Shown: positions 1-13,200 of the stretch, piece after piece | Position numbering within the stretch: the first letter of the stretch is position 1 | Layout of the letters: each line of letters begins with the position of its first letter | From: Gibbula magus | Taxonomy: Eukaryota; Mollusca; Gastropoda; Trochida; Trochidae | Assembly (NCBI GenBank): GCA_936450465.1 | Contig: OW388300.1 | Span: 42,936,358 to 43,000,357 of the forward strand | Length of the DNA: 64,000 bases | Direction: 5' to 3' | The notes under the pieces: generated by a model | Told to the model about the DNA's origin: nothing | What the model saw: only the letters and a program-made list of their open reading frames with translations | The model's database searches: none | Translations under genes and position numbers: made by a program

Positions 1-1780
1 GCATGTTTCCCTTACTAGCGGTATACTGAATTAGAGACGTGATTACAATTAGAGATTCTAAACCTGCCACTGTCAGCTGATTCCTTGGTGGTTTATTGGT
101 ACAGTGTTGATAAGGTGTTCGAATGTTTTTAAGGGACCAAGGACAGGGTTCGAATCCTGCCATATCAACTATGAAATGTTTAAGTTACAATAATTTGCAT
201 TTATGAGTGTTGTGATTGAAATTGGTCTTCAAACATAAAATTTCAAATGAGCTATTTACATCCCTTGGTGTTACAAGCGAACTGTAAACCTATCTGGATA
301 GACTTCCTATATAAACAATTAAACGTCATGTAGGTTAATAATGCTCTGTATTGATATATAGGCTCACTAAGTTGCAAAATCACAAGAATTGAATGTTAGT
401 TTGTGCCTGGAATATGAATTATGTCAAACCAAAATTCAAACTCTAATGTTAAAGCAAACTTGATTGAGTTTGAACATTGCTAGGACTGTTCATCTTCTAG
501 TGCATTCATTCAAACTGACATTACATTTATAAATGAATAAATACACCATTTGAAGTTCACATCATTTATTTTGAAAACAAAAATGAAGCAATTATTAGAC
601 TTTACATACAAAATAAAATCAGCTATAATTAATGGTTCCAAATGCAACATAATTACTAGCCAAACTACCTGTTGTGATCCATCATAAACATCACTCAAAG
701 AGCTATAATGTAAAATTTTCTTGTATTACATATTCAGTTTTGGTGCAAAGGCTATTATCAAGACAGTGCATAATAAATGCTGTTCTAACCAATTATATGT
801 TTTCCTATTAACGGTAAATTTTAAGTGACTTTTCTTCTTAATCTCGGCCTCTGAAAGTCATTAAAAATAGCTTCAATAACATTAAATAAAGTAGAGAAAT
901 ATTACTTTGAAATTAAACAAGGTAATCTGTATATTCACTAGTGAATTATATTTAAATTGTTCCCCACACCCAGTGATGAAAATTTTGTTCGATAAATGTT
1001 TAAAGGAGTAATTCTTGAGCAAAAAAAAAAAAAAACATCTGGGGTTTTCTTTCGATTTATTAACTTAAAGATTTTTCTTGTGATTCAAGATAAATAATCA
1101 AATGTATATCAAAAACTGTATATGTCTTGTCAATTTGACAAATTGTACCAAATACTCCATATTGAAAATGTACTTTATATATACTTGTGGTGCCTACAAA
1201 AAGAAATAAAGCGATAAAAAAAAAAAGATAAATAATCAAGAAAAATGTAATTGTTAAACACAAGTAAAGCTTTATAAATGCAAGTGATTGTCTGCAATGT
1301 TTAAAAAGTAAGACTAAAACAAATGTATTACAGTCATATTTTATGAATTCCAAATTTTCAATAGAAGGATACAAAAATGTATTTAAAAAGAAGAAATACA
1401 TATTTTTATTACCTTATTGTTAGCACAGTCAATACTTATGCCACAATGTATTATCATGCATGTGCCTCAAGTTGTTGAAATTGCTAAGTTTGAATATCTT
1501 TTGAAATAGAAAACAAACATATTTGTTTCATGAAAAGAATTAAAAATTGAAAATATTTAATGTGTTACACCACAGTAGTACAATTTTATTCCATTCCAAA
1601 TCAACTTCAAATTTAGGTAAATAATAGGCACAGTTTTTATCTTTATGAACCATAGGAACTAAAACAAAATGTGAATATGATTTTCCTCTTTCATATTAAA
1701 TTCACCTGAACAAGTACAAAACACTCTTTGAATGTTTCTAAACCTTTGACTTAACTATGAATAATCAAAAACACAAGTAC
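1..1780. other. Non-genic stretch left of duplication copy A
   Basis: AT-rich sequence in which I see no convincing exon. The only structure is a tRNA-like B box (GGTTCGAATCC type) at about 147-160, which may be the head of an old SINE. The short open frames lack splice context and have low-complexity composition (poly-A, poly-Phe/Leu). Confidence 0.5.
62..170 (+). repeat. Possible tRNA-derived SINE head (degenerate)
   Basis: A B-box-like motif (GGTTCGAATCCTGC) lies at 147-160, preceded by sequence that could be a decayed A box. No SINE body resembling the families further right follows it. It could be chance or an unrelated tRNA-like fragment. Confidence 0.25.
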
Positions 1781-2033
1781 ACTTAGAAAAGCACATTTTT
1801 TCGGATAAAGATCCTGCTTTTCAAAGGAAATGGTCTGGTCTATTTTAAAGTTAAAAAACTGAGTACCTCTCTTAGCACTCTTTCACTTTTTGCACCTTCT
1901 ATTAACCTATCACCTATCACTTCCACTTTCTTTCTATCTGGTTGTTGTTAACTTTAATACTGACACATGGATAATACCTGCAATGTTGCCAATATACCAT
2001 ACCATGTACCGTTTTTCTGCAATAACATCAATT

Positions 2034-2182
<149 letters not shown>

Positions 2183-2770
2183 GGTTCTGTAGATGAGTTT
2201 AAAGAACATTTTGTTTTACTTTTTTGGAGAATGACATAGTTAAATATCCATATCAGAGCCTTTAAGAGGTCAATGTTTGTGCTACCTTACATAATTATCT
2301 TACAACATGAGAATAGACTATAACAGATAATAAGAGGATGTGAGAAATACATCATTAGGATTTAGTTTTGCTAAATATCCCAACTGCAGGAAAACCATAT
2401 AAGGTTTGGCAGACTAAGAAACTTAATACTGCCAGATATCGATTTTCAGAAAACAGAGGCTTATCGACATATTTGATATTCTGAAAATTTTATGGAAGAC
2501 TATGACCAACCTAGTGTGTATGCAAAATTTTCAAGTGGCAATCTTAGAAAATTCAAACAATTTAGACAGTTGTTCCCTATTCCTGTTATAAATCAACACC
2601 TGAAGACAGCATCTAGAAAAAAGTAAAATCTTTGGTAAAAGGAATTTTTAAAACTACTTCTCTGTTGAAAGTAATCCTTTTTCAGAAGTTTCATTAAGAA
2701 TTGAATTTTCTTTACTTAGTCATACAAGGGTTAAGGAAACAGAAAACTAAAACTTGTACTTCAAACTTAC

Positions 2771-3059
2771 TTAGAGCATTCAAATTATAGTTGAAAACAC
2801 ATCATGAATGAAACCAGGCAGTGGTTTATCAAATATGACACATTTCAAATGTGAAAAACTGTTGTACAACAAATGACGTGAAACTGTATATTCATGTTGG
2901 CATAGAAAGATGACAACAATATGGTGTGGCAACTTTTTACCAACATATGCACAAGGACAAGAACATTGTAATCTGCTTAGAATAAGCCTATCAAATTCCA
3001 TAAAACTAGATTCATTGAAAAACAAAAATGTTCCAATTGGTTCCATTTTTCTTCATTGG
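2771..3059 (-). other. Exon-like segment with an 88-codon ORF (copy A)
   Basis: On the minus strand this segment is bounded by a strong acceptor (long T tract, then TTTCAG, at 3,060-3,061) and a strong donor (GTAAGT starting at 2,770). Inside, an ATG at 3,046 opens 88 codons that end in TGA at 2,780, nine bases before the donor. All three frames contain a stop, so it cannot be an internal coding exon; it would be untranslated, or would hold its own short ORF. The peptide has several cysteines (C-S-C-P-C) and matches nothing I recognise. The identical segment in copy B lies downstream of the putative promoter at 27.25 kb, where it could be an optional 5' UTR exon. Copy A lacks that promoter. 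Confidence 0.35.
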
Positions 3060-3214
3060 CTGAAAGTAAAAAAAAAAAAGCAAAACTAATTTTGGTAAAG
3101 AAAAATATCGTTTAGTTGATAATTCTTATACATTATTATAAATCAAATGAAACCCAAAATATATTCGTGAAAACAGATGTATTATAAAATGGAGTAAAGC
3201 TTTTGCAACCAAAT

Positions 3215-3790
3215 TCCAAAGTCCATAAATGTGTGTCTATTTGTCCAAACATTGCGCATCTTAAGTCAATAATCCGAACAAAAAAGGAATTAGAATATGG
3301 TATTTAGTTTGTAGGTCCAATATGTGAGTCTATATGTGTCCAAACACTGCTTTTTCATTCAATACTAGCATAAAAACACTTTTAAAAATTACATCTACAG
3401 TGAGATTCTAGGTCCATAACTGTGTCTATTTGTCCAAACACTGTCTGTCTTCAGTCAATAATTAAAGAAAAAGCAATACAGATATTGGATCTACAGTTAA
3501 TTTCTAGGTCCACAACTGTGTGTCTATTTGTCCAAACACTGTCTGTCTTCAGTCAATAATTAAAGAAAAATAGATACAGACATTGAACTTAAGTGAGTTT
3601 CTAGGTCCACAACTGTGTGTGTCTATTTGTCCAAACACGGTCTGTCTTCAGTCAATAATAAAAGAAAAATAAATACAGACTTTGAACTTAAGTGAGTTTC
3701 TAGGTCCACAACTGTGTGTGTCTATTTGTCCAAACACTGTCTGTCTTCAGTCAATAATAATTAATTAAAAGAAATACAGATATTGGATCT
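3215..3790. repeat. Satellite units, older subfamily (copy A)
   Basis: About five to six diverged units of the roughly 93-120-bp repeat that contains TCTATTTGTCCAAACACTG and TTTCTAGGTCCACAACTG. These are the same family as the main array at 30,126-32,785, but carry the CTGTCTTCAGTCAATAA variant instead of GCGTGTCAATTAGTC. Confidence 0.9.
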
Positions 3791-3957
3791 ACAGTGAGTT
3801 TCCATTTGGGAGATTTTGCAACATATATAATATCATTGTTCTAAATTAGCATAAGTATTTTGGCTTATACAAACAATGTCTGCAATCAAAAGATTTCAAC
3901 TGTAAGAAAAACAAGGAGAAATTTGATAGATAGACAACAATGACTTTCTTGTCATTT

Positions 3958-4302
3958 TTAGTCTGTGGAATAATTCATGTCCATGTAATCGTCATCCCCT
4001 TTTGCATAAGTTACTTTGCCTCTCTTTCCCCTCACTACTGCAGTAGAACCCAGGTTAAGTTTTTTCAGGTCGTGTTCAACTTTAATCATCCTTGCTTTCA
4101 GTGAGAACCTATTTCCCATTTCCTGCTCCATGCGCAAAAGTCTCTCTTCACACATAGGGTGCCTTGATAGTGTTTTCTCCATTTGGGAGATTTTGCACTG
4201 AGCCCTATACAGACTGGTTCTAAGCATTTCTATCTCTCTTCTTGAACACTCCAAACTTGTTGACAAATCTTCAATGGTTTCTTTAGAATTGCAAAGACCC
4301 AT
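3958..4302 (-). CDS. Small coiled-coil protein with N-myristoylation motif (copy A)
   Basis: An intact 114-codon ORF. The frame is closed upstream by an in-frame TAG at 4,333-4,335. The first ATG (4,302) sits in an ideal Kozak context, ACCATGG. The protein begins MGLCNSK: Gly2 and Ser6 fit the N-myristoyltransferase consensus, and Cys4 could be palmitoylated, as in some G-protein alpha subunits. Residues about 8-85 are rich in E, K, R, L and M with heptad-like spacing, so a helical coiled coil is likely. The tail has a basic patch (RGKRGK) and then an acidic end (GDDDYMDM). I infer a membrane-anchored scaffold-like protein; I do not recognise the family. The translation is identical in copy B (29,070-29,414), and a truncated third copy lies at 4,795-4,925. 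It may be a single-exon gene or the last exon of a longer one. Confidence 0.55.
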   Translation of the reverse strand: MGLCNSKETIEDLSTSLECSRREIEMLRTSLYRAQCKISQMEKTLSRHPMCEERLLRMEQEMGNRFSLKARMIKVEHDLKKLNLGSTAVVRGKRGKVTYAKGDDDYMDMNYSTD

Positions 4303-4794
4303 GGTAGAATCAGAAGACCACACCAGTTTAAACTAGTTTTGTTTCCCACAATTCTTTGCATAAACCATAAACATAAACTTGGACATTTATGAACACTTAC
4401 TCAAAAGCCCTGCCTCAAACTGAAACTTAAGACGGAAATCATATCTACAGCAAGATACCAATTCTTCAAGATTGAATAGAGCCCCATCAATGTAATGCAA
4501 CAATAACTAGATCTCTCTGGCTCTGAGACATTTTTTTGTAAAATCTAGAGATGAATTAATGCAATGTGTTAATATGTCCAGACAAGTGTCAAATGTTAAA
4601 ATCAATGCGTGTCTAAATCTGTTTGCTTCAATATTTGAATACAAGATATTGTCCCCTGTACATTGGTCATTTTCAAAATTGCTAGGATTTTATTTTTCAA
4701 ATTTTAAAACTTCCTTAAATTTTTTTATGCAGATGACTCACAAACACTTTATCATCAAAATATATAAAGATATAGGCTCAAAAGCATCGGTGAC

Positions 4795-4925
4795 ACATAG
4801 GGTGCCTTGATAGTGTTTTCTCCATTTTGCACTGAGCCCTATACAGACTGGTTCTAAGCATTTCTATCTCTCTTCTTGAGGACTCCAAACTTGTCGACAA
4901 GTTTTCAATGTTTTCTTGTAAAGTC
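4795..4925 (-). pseudogene. Truncated third copy of the coiled-coil ORF
   Basis: The minus strand reads about 42 codons without a stop, clearly homologous to the central part of the MGLCNSK protein (shared motifs LSTSLE, SRREIEMLR, YRAQCK, TLSRHPMC). Three codons (Ile-Ser-Gln) are missing in frame after AQCK, and several substitutions separate it from copies A and B. The start region is eroded (no ATG-GGT) and the 3' half is cut off exactly where duplication copy A ends. It is older than the A/B duplication and shows that the family was multicopy here before it. Confidence 0.75.
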
Positions 4926-6893
4926 CCAAAATTGGGTCCAATTTGGTCAAATTAAGAAAACTAGGTGTTTTTTATGTTCACTATAATGCAGCTTCAAAAA
5001 TAAAATTCAAAACATCTGTTTCAAAGTCTTCAGTGATGTTAAATCAAGTATCTATGCTTTGTTTTCTTTTTACAAAAACAGGTGATGCACAGTGAAACCA
5101 GAACAAATTCAGAATAGTAAATATCAGTTGTGAAAGGCTTAGACCATAACAGTCTAACCACATTGAAGTTTCATTGGATAATACTGAATACATTTTGAGA
5201 TAGTGGTTGGAAAAGGCTCCTTAATTAGGCCAAAATGCACTGAGTTCAAATTGTTTCCATGGAAACCCAACAAAATAAACAATTCAGGATAGTTTAAATA
5301 ACAAAGGTACCACTCCACCTCTAGTTTCGATTAAGTCTCATTAAATACCTGTGATGTGGTTATGTTTTTTGGTGAGAATTGACTAATTCGGGCTACAAAC
5401 CTTACAGAAATATTCATACTGCTTTTAAAATAAGATCAGTATGTCATACAATGTTTTTAATTGAACTTGATAAGAATTAAGGCTGTACATGATTCCGACT
5501 GTAGAACCCCCATTCACCAAGCTAATTACATCCTGAATTTTAAAAATAAAACAAAAATCAACAACTAGAAATATGTGCATTTGATGCACTGTAAAGTCCC
5601 CCTCACTGAAATTGTTTCCATTTCAGAATAATTAAGGAAGGAAGCATTTCACCTTAGTCTATCCACATACAATATCTCATTTGGTAATACTGAATAGATT
5701 TTGAGATAGAGGTTGGAAAATTTTCCTTAGCGAAAAAATGCAAAATCTTCAAATGGTTTTCATAGAAACATGAAAAATTAGTTTATGTAACAAAAAGTAC
5801 CAGGTACGTCTCCAACACTAGCTCTAACCAAGTCTCATTTAAAACTATTTAATTTGTGAATGAGAGGGGAAAATTACCGGTAGTTTAAACTAGAGAGTGT
5901 TTTTACTCGTAAAGACAGATGTTTCCCCCTTCTGTCAATTCCCAAAATCTCTAAGCAAATCTCTTTCTCTGTATATTGTTATATTTTCAATTTAACTTAC
6001 TGGTAATTATTTATCAACAATTCCACAGTCCAATCTTCATAAGGACAAAGTCTGAATTGCTGCCATGGAAACCAAAAGAAACCAATTTTTTAGAAAAACA
6101 ACTCAAACCCTCTAAAGGCAAATCTGCATAAAATGGAGAGGCAGCATACCAAATTTGGTGGTGATAAGTCAAATACTTTTAGAAATCTGCTCCAGTGACT
6201 AACACTACCCTTATTAATACAAAGTCCAATTTGTCATCATGGAAATAAAAATAAATACAAATTTGTAAAAAGTTCAAAGCCCCAAAAGGCATATCTACAT
6301 GATATGGAGATTCAGCATACCAAATCTGGTGATGATATGTCAATTAGAAAATATATACAGTCAAAATAAAAGCAGAAGGCACCAATCAACCACTAGGTAA
6401 AAGTTTGGTAAAAAGAAATTTTGAGTAGATTTTGAGATATGGCCCAGAAACAGGCACATGGTCTTTAAAACCCCAAGTTTCAGAATAAAAAGCCACTTAA
6501 GTTTTTACCCAAAATCAGGTTTATATCTTTTAATGGAAACTCCCAAAAGAATGTTAAGACATGTTATAAATAAAAAAGAATCTATACATTAGTGATTTTA
6601 CAAGATTTTCACAATTCCAAAGTTGAAGCAGTAACTGTCCAACTAGAACCTGTATATGATGTAACATTATTTTCAAAGTCCTCTGTTCCCGTGGTCACAA
6701 CATATCAATCTCAATACAAACATCTTTACTATTATCTGACTTTCAAATCAATACTTGAAACATGTTGCTGGAAAGTGCTTTGAACTACATGATACGTAAA
6801 ATCAAGGCAACAGATCTGAAGGAGAAGTAAAAGAAATGTGACAGGTTCATGGACGAAGAACAAGAGATATTTTCATAACTAAGCTGTACACCA
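4926..6893. repeat. Degenerate direct repeats, 5.1-6.4 kb; no gene seen
   Basis: Two sets of diverged direct repeats. One pair is near 5,140-5,270 and 5,655-5,775 (shared TTTTGAGATAG, GGTTGGAAAA and a CATGGAAAC-like element). A second pair lies near 6,047-6,170 and 6,221-6,340, spaced about 173 bp (shared CAGCATACCAAAT, GGTGATGATA). Such 'ACCAAATTTGGTGATGAT' blocks are typical of dispersed invertebrate repeats. No exon with splice sites was found, and the right end holds only 3' flanking sequence of the large gene. Confidence 0.6.
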
Positions 6894-6899
6894 TTTAAT
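6894..6899 (-). terminator. Probable polyadenylation signal ATTAAA
   Basis: The minus strand reads ATTAAA 22 bases after the stop codon of the large gene. It is the common variant of AATAAA, and I see no AATAAA on this strand down to about 6,500. The implied 3' UTR would be very short, so a more distant signal may also be used. Confidence 0.4.
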
Positions 6900-6920
6900 G
6901 GCTTGTCACTTATCAAGAAG

Positions 6921-7294
6921 TCAACAATTTTTTTTGTTCATGTTTGACACTTTTTTCACTATTGTGTGCCAGTGGCGCCGCTGCAGGTGACCATTGTGTT
7001 TTCTGCTTTTTCCAATTGCACACAAGCAATCTTTCATTCTAGGTGTCTTTCTAGCATTTAGAAAGATCCCCAGATACTGTTTGAGCTCATCTTCTTCTTC
7101 AGTTGTCCAGTTGATTCTTTCAACGGGTCTCCTCCTTGGACGTGGATCCTCCTCCTCCTCCTCCGAGGAATCTTCCTCCACTTCACCCTCCTCTTCTGAC
7201 AGAACAGTATCATTCAGATCGTTTTCGAGCTGTTCAATTTCTTCATTGTTTTCCATTTCTTCCTCTTGTGGTACTTCTTTTGGCAAAACAATGT
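6921..7294 (-). CDS. Large gene, coding exon 9 (terminal): acidic/basic tail
   Basis: The acceptor TTTTTCAG precedes 7,294, and two bases complete the Asp codon split after exon 8. It encodes 123 residues: a Glu-rich acidic run, a basic patch (RPRRRP), then a segment with W-T-x-E-E-E-D-E-L and R-x-W-x-x-I-V-K-K-V-S-N spacing that is common at the C terminus of this protein family, ending at TGA 6,921-6,923. The last segment is rich in Trp, Lys and Arg and may be a small helical DNA-contact domain. Confidence 0.85.
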
Positions 7295-10200
7295 CTGAAA
7301 AATTCAGGAAAAAAATATTTTAAGTTAGAGCAAAGGTATGTTGATCTTATATATTTGTTTAGCAATAATATAAGGTTTAAAATGTTCTATTGGAATAAAA
7401 CAAAGTACATTTTGCAAATTTTAAACATAATATTTTAGTAATTCTATTCTTTCAGATTTATCTAAAATTCACATAAGGCTTCAAGGCTTATTTTCATGAT
7501 CTGATCACACAAAGTGGTTGGAATCGGAGTAACATTAGTTTTTATTCTATATTTGCTCTTGGAGTGATGTCCCTTTCCAGATTTATATATATTTATCGTT
7601 TGAATCACTTCATCAACAGTACCCTATTTCCTCGAATACAACTCATACAGAGCTCATTGGGTGCTGAAATAAATACAACCTGGGATAACCAATACATAAC
7701 TGGTTTCTATTACGACACATGTCTTGAGTAAAACCCGTGGATTAGGGGGTGCTAAAGGAAATTGAAGCCCTGGGTTGTATTCGAAGATGTTTTTAGTGCT
7801 GTAAGAGGGTTCCACACACAAAGCGCATTGATTTCAATATGCACGTGACATTTTAAACATCAAATGTGTCCATGGAAAATTTAAACCAGATCTACAAGAT
7901 ATAATGCTTTGAACTCTAAGTTTAGGTAATGTTAAATTTCAACTAAACTCTCTGAAAGTATAATATTTCACAAATCCATCAAAATATCTTTGAATTTTTT
8001 GCTATATTTTGTCTCTTGACACTTAATCCAGGCCAAGGGTTTATTTTTAGAACAAGTTTATTTTGTTTCATCGATCAAATGCCAAATTTAGACGAGGGAT
8101 TGAGGATGTTTGGAACTGTAATTCCTAGCAGTCTTGAGCAAGTCACAGGCTTTAAAGAAATCAAAAGAAAAAAACAGGAGAAGTTGGGACTCCAATAGGA
8201 TTTACAGAGATATTAAATGACACCAATTTGCCATGTCTTAAACTCATGCCGAAAAATAATAACCATATTTATTTATTTAAAAAAAAACACTTTCATTACC
8301 TGAAATATCAACATCATCTAGTTTTTGGCCGGAAAACTTGGACACAAGTCCCATGTCCTGCATTAGCAACATTTTGCTTATATGCACTCTCTCGATCAGT
8401 CCCGACATTTGTCTGTAGTTGGACAAGTGCACTTTCATGGTGTGTCCAAGATGGGAACAGAGCCACTGCATTTGGTTTTTGTCCAAGTTCATGACCTGGA
8501 ATAACATTGCAACATTTTTCACTTGGATAATAATGTTTTATCTTTAATCTTTATTTTAAGGTACATCCATTGTGTTGTTGGGGGTCACATATTACACATG
8601 TTATAAATGGTGTTACTTTATCGGGAAGTACCGACTGTTACCGAAAACTACAATTTTGATGATAGTCAACCTATTAGTAGTTTATAGATGATATGAAGGT
8701 AAAAGGAGGGATTTCTAATAAAAAAAACGGACAATGGTTGATGCATGCTGATTAGACAAACATAATTTTGGAATCTTATTTACAACAGGCAAAAAGACAA
8801 ATTTAGGTTGATATTGTTGATTAGGTCATATAACTACTGTGCATGTAAATAAAACGTTTAGTTTCGGTTTGCACACATGCTTAATGATGTTTCTTGATTT
8901 CAATTGGAAACTAGTAATTATGATATATTTAGAGATTCAGGATGAATGTGCAAGTTACTTGATAAGTGAAATTATTTGTACTGTAAACAGCACATATGGT
9001 GTGTTGGAACATATTAAACCAAATAAAGTTTTATTAAACACAATTGATGCATCTTTAATATCAGTTAGCTTCGGAGAAAAGAACATTTGAAGCTTTTGTA
9101 TTGTATTCAAAAACTGATTAATGTTAACATGATCATATGAAAAAGAGATTTAAAACTTGGCATTATTTACATTCATTTTTGAAGTATGGACTGAAACTAA
9201 CATTACAAATATAGAGCCATGGTGTTGTTCAGCATGGTTATTTACATTCATTGCCTTTTGGGTTTGAACTTTAAACTATAATTTAAAAAAGAGCTATATA
9301 GTCTCTGTTGCTCTTCAAGATTCATATTGTTCTGATGTTGGAGGACTGAAAGTGAAGCAGACTGATCTCCAGATAAAATATGATGCCTTGACAGGATCTT
9401 GAAAATGGCAGTGCTTAAATAAAACATGACTAGATCCAAAGATGAAAGCGTTTTTGTGAATACAAACAATATTAGACATGCGGGTGCTTAGATTAGGGTA
9501 TTTTGCTTCATGAATAGAACTGGCACAAAATCTTTCATCGCTATGATGCCAATGTTCATTCACCATAATTTAGATTTATAACAATACCAGGTAATGGTTG
9601 ATTAATCAGATATGAACTCAATTTTTATAGCAAGGTTATTTTTTTTATTTGTTTAATGTTTATAATAAGGTCTATGTTTTGATATAAAAACTTTAGTCTC
9701 TTAGTAACAAATAGTATTCTGAAAATTACAGTTTCTTAGTTGATAGGTTTTGGAGAAGATATATAGTATAAAGGTTTTAGGGAAAATGCCTGCCACACCC
9801 ATATCATATTAGGGGTTAGGGCCAAATGTAATTTTTAGCTTTGAAGAGGGTGTTATAGGAGAAAAGAGAAAACTTTTTAAAGGTTACGGATCACAGATGA
9901 CAAAGTAAGCTATACACCAATCTGCCCTTCCAGACCTGATGAGCAAAAATTAGATTAATTTGGATTATCTTTGCTTACTTGGGAGAGAGTTGCTGTATAC
10001 TTTCTCATGGTAACGGAGTTTATCCTCTCGGGAAAACGAAGCTTCAGTGTAGAGCAGATGATTTTTATACTGTCATATGCCCGTATGTGACCATTAGCTG
10101 CAACAAGATGTGTTTATGTTAGATATGACATATTAACATGATCAAGAATTGGAATATCAAAGAAAAATACAAATACGCCATGTGAAAAATATGGTAATAT

Positions 10201-13200
10201 CAAAGATGAACGACTGACCTATGCAGCTTTTTGAAGAATTCTTTCTATACCAAGACCAAAGTTTCAACTATAAAGTAGAATGTGTTTTGGACAAATGGAC
10301 AGATAGATGGATGAAGAATAATATGAGACAACAGTAGATGAATAAAATCTTCGTAAACCTATTTTTCTCAATTTGTATGACAACAGTAAAAAAACCAAAG
10401 TATAATATGGAAACAAAGGTATTTTTTTAAATACGATTTTTCGATTTTATTAAGTATTTCCATTTGTTATTGAATTTTTACATCTGACTAATCACCTTTT
10501 TAAAAGAATCTATTGAACAAACATATAATTAATAATGATTAATATGATTAACAAGGTGTTCAAACAAATTTATTCATACTTCTTTCGACATTATATTCAG
10601 ATCTACAAACATTTTTAGTAAAAAAATTTAAGCTACTAAAAACTATGCTCTATAGTATGTTGGCATGTTTATCAGAACAATATATATGTTTACCTCTGTT
10701 CGCAAACAAATATTCATTGTCTTTCGCGATATCGGCTGCTTTCCTCACTTCTCCATCAGCAAGATATTCCAGTGCCTTTGATGTGTCTGCCGGAATTATC
10801 ACAGGTACAGGTCTCGCCCGCTGTATTCAAATAAAAACAAACTTAGGAAATGAATTATAAAGTTGAATTATAATGTATATCTACAAATAAAAAGTAGCGC
10901 GAAGTTAAAGTAAATCACAAATTTTCATCATGCTATTTTTCCAAGAGGATAACCCCCCAACCCAAATATATATTCCCCAAATTTGAGCTTTCTTGCATAA
11001 GTTATTCTTGAGGAATGTCCTGTTAAGATTCCCAGGTAGTGGGTATGTCTAATTAAAAGAATTCAAATTATAATCATTTGTATATATTTATGCATTTCAA
11101 CAGAGATATTACATTAATCAAGGGTAAGATAGTAAATCTTGCATCATACGGGTAGGTAAGTCCCATTTCAAATAAAGGACATACCTTTCCACGTGTGAAC
11201 ATCAGCTCCTGTGTGTTCAAGAGGTGCTTTTCAACTTCAGAGAGGTCAACCTCTTGTTCAAAGTCTTGACACTCGGACTTCTTTTCAATACACTGACGAA
11301 CCCTTGAAAAGATCAACAAGAATAAAAATAGTCATTCATTCTTTATACATTCAATATCATTATCTACATTCAATATAATACATCATATAATACATCATTA
11401 TTTCCGGTTTCTATTAACTTAAATACATGTATACCAGTAATAGCAAAATATTCCAGACATGGTTTATTAATAGAAAAAGTGAATCTCTATCTTATATATA
11501 TCAATGGTAAATTTTCAACTTGTATAATAAGAACATTTTTTGGGATCATTACTTAATAAATACAAGTGTTTTTTAAACAGGGATTGACAATTATCAGAAC
11601 ATAAGAGTATATGTACGTACGTGATCACTTCAACTTCTCCAGATCTTCGTTTGTTGTACATGGTTAGTCTGCACAGGGCAAGAACTGCAATATTCCTGAA
11701 ATTTTCCTGAGTTTTATCATCCAGGTTGGCCGACTTTAGAGATGAAGATAAATGACTTGACATAGTCGCAACATCTTTTGGAGAAGGTATTTCTTGTGTT
11801 TTGTACATTCTCCTTTGTAGCACACTTCGTGACAATTTTGTAACCCTCTCTCCCCATTCCATTTGCATTAGTTTGAGGAAAACCTTGCAATCTCTTATTT
11901 CTCTTTCTGACGTTTCGTTTCTTGTCTTTCTGAGGACAAGTCCCCATTTGGCATTCAGTAACCTTTTGATGTCATATTTCAGCTTGATGGCGTTTGATGG
12001 TGCCTGTAGCTCCTCGTCATCCAGAGAAGGTGTAGAAACCAAAAGTGCACATTTCACAAAAAGATCAAACATGTTCGGTTGTAGAAAAAACCACATATCT
12101 TGATCTTTCTCTCCGGATTGTTTCTGCATCTGTAGTAAAAGCCTCGCATTAAGTCTCATGCGCTGAGAAGTATAGTACTTCCTCTTCTCAATGTTGTCAA
12201 TACTTCTCCTAAACCATGATTCCCCTAGCAGTACGATAAGGTTGTCATTTTGGGCTGTTTTTGTAATGTTGTCTCTTTTCATTATTGTAAAAACTTCATT
12301 TTCAAGCTTTTTGGAAGGTCTTATTGTCAGCTTTCCCGCAATAATGTCTGATTGTAGGAGCAAATGTTTCTTCGACGAATGATGAAATCCATCCGTGTCA
12401 TTATTGCACCCTTCATAGTGCCTGTACAGAGTGTTAGTGAACATCCATTGCTTACACATTGGACATGGTCCATATTCTTCAGCTACGAAATTGTCTACAG
12501 GTCGTCGACTCACCAACAGCTCACCCTTCTTTTGGTCCATAACTTTTATATTATGGTTATGGTCCCCTTCATTCCTAAGTGATGAAAAGTCTGGACATCG
12601 ACTTTTTTCAAAAAGTGACTTTACTTCAATTTGATCCTTGTGAATTTTCATGTGTGACGGAATATGTTGGACAAGTTTTCCACAGAACACACATGAATGA
12701 TAGCTATTGTAGACCCTTTCCGATTTCTTGTTCTGTTGGGAACCTACAGTTGTAGATTTTTTTACTTTTCTCACAAATATCAAAGGATTGTTCTTATCAG
12801 CTAGTATATCTTCATGTCTATAACAATGTCCATGGCATATCATATGATCCTCATCAACATCAGGTGATAAATCAACAACGTCACTAGATGATTTTGCCGT
12901 ATCAACTCTAGTCTTTGTGACGGAGGTCTGTTCCTCCATTGCCGTATCAACAACGTCACTAGATGATTTTGCCGTATCAACTCTAGTCTTTGTGACGGAG
13001 GTCTGTTCCTCCATTGCCGTATCAACAACGTCACTAGATGATTTTGCCGTATCAACTCTAGTCTTTGTGACGGAGGTCTGTTCCTCCATTGCCGTATCAA
13101 CAACGTCACTAGATGATTTTGCCGTATCAACTCTAGTCTTTGTGACGGAGGTCTGTTCCTCCATTGCCGTATCAACAACGTCACTAGATGATTTTGCCAT

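Noticed and set aside
6994..7438. Ser-rich and Pro-rich plus-strand frames
   Set aside because: Antisense of the Glu-rich tail in exon 9 of the large gene.
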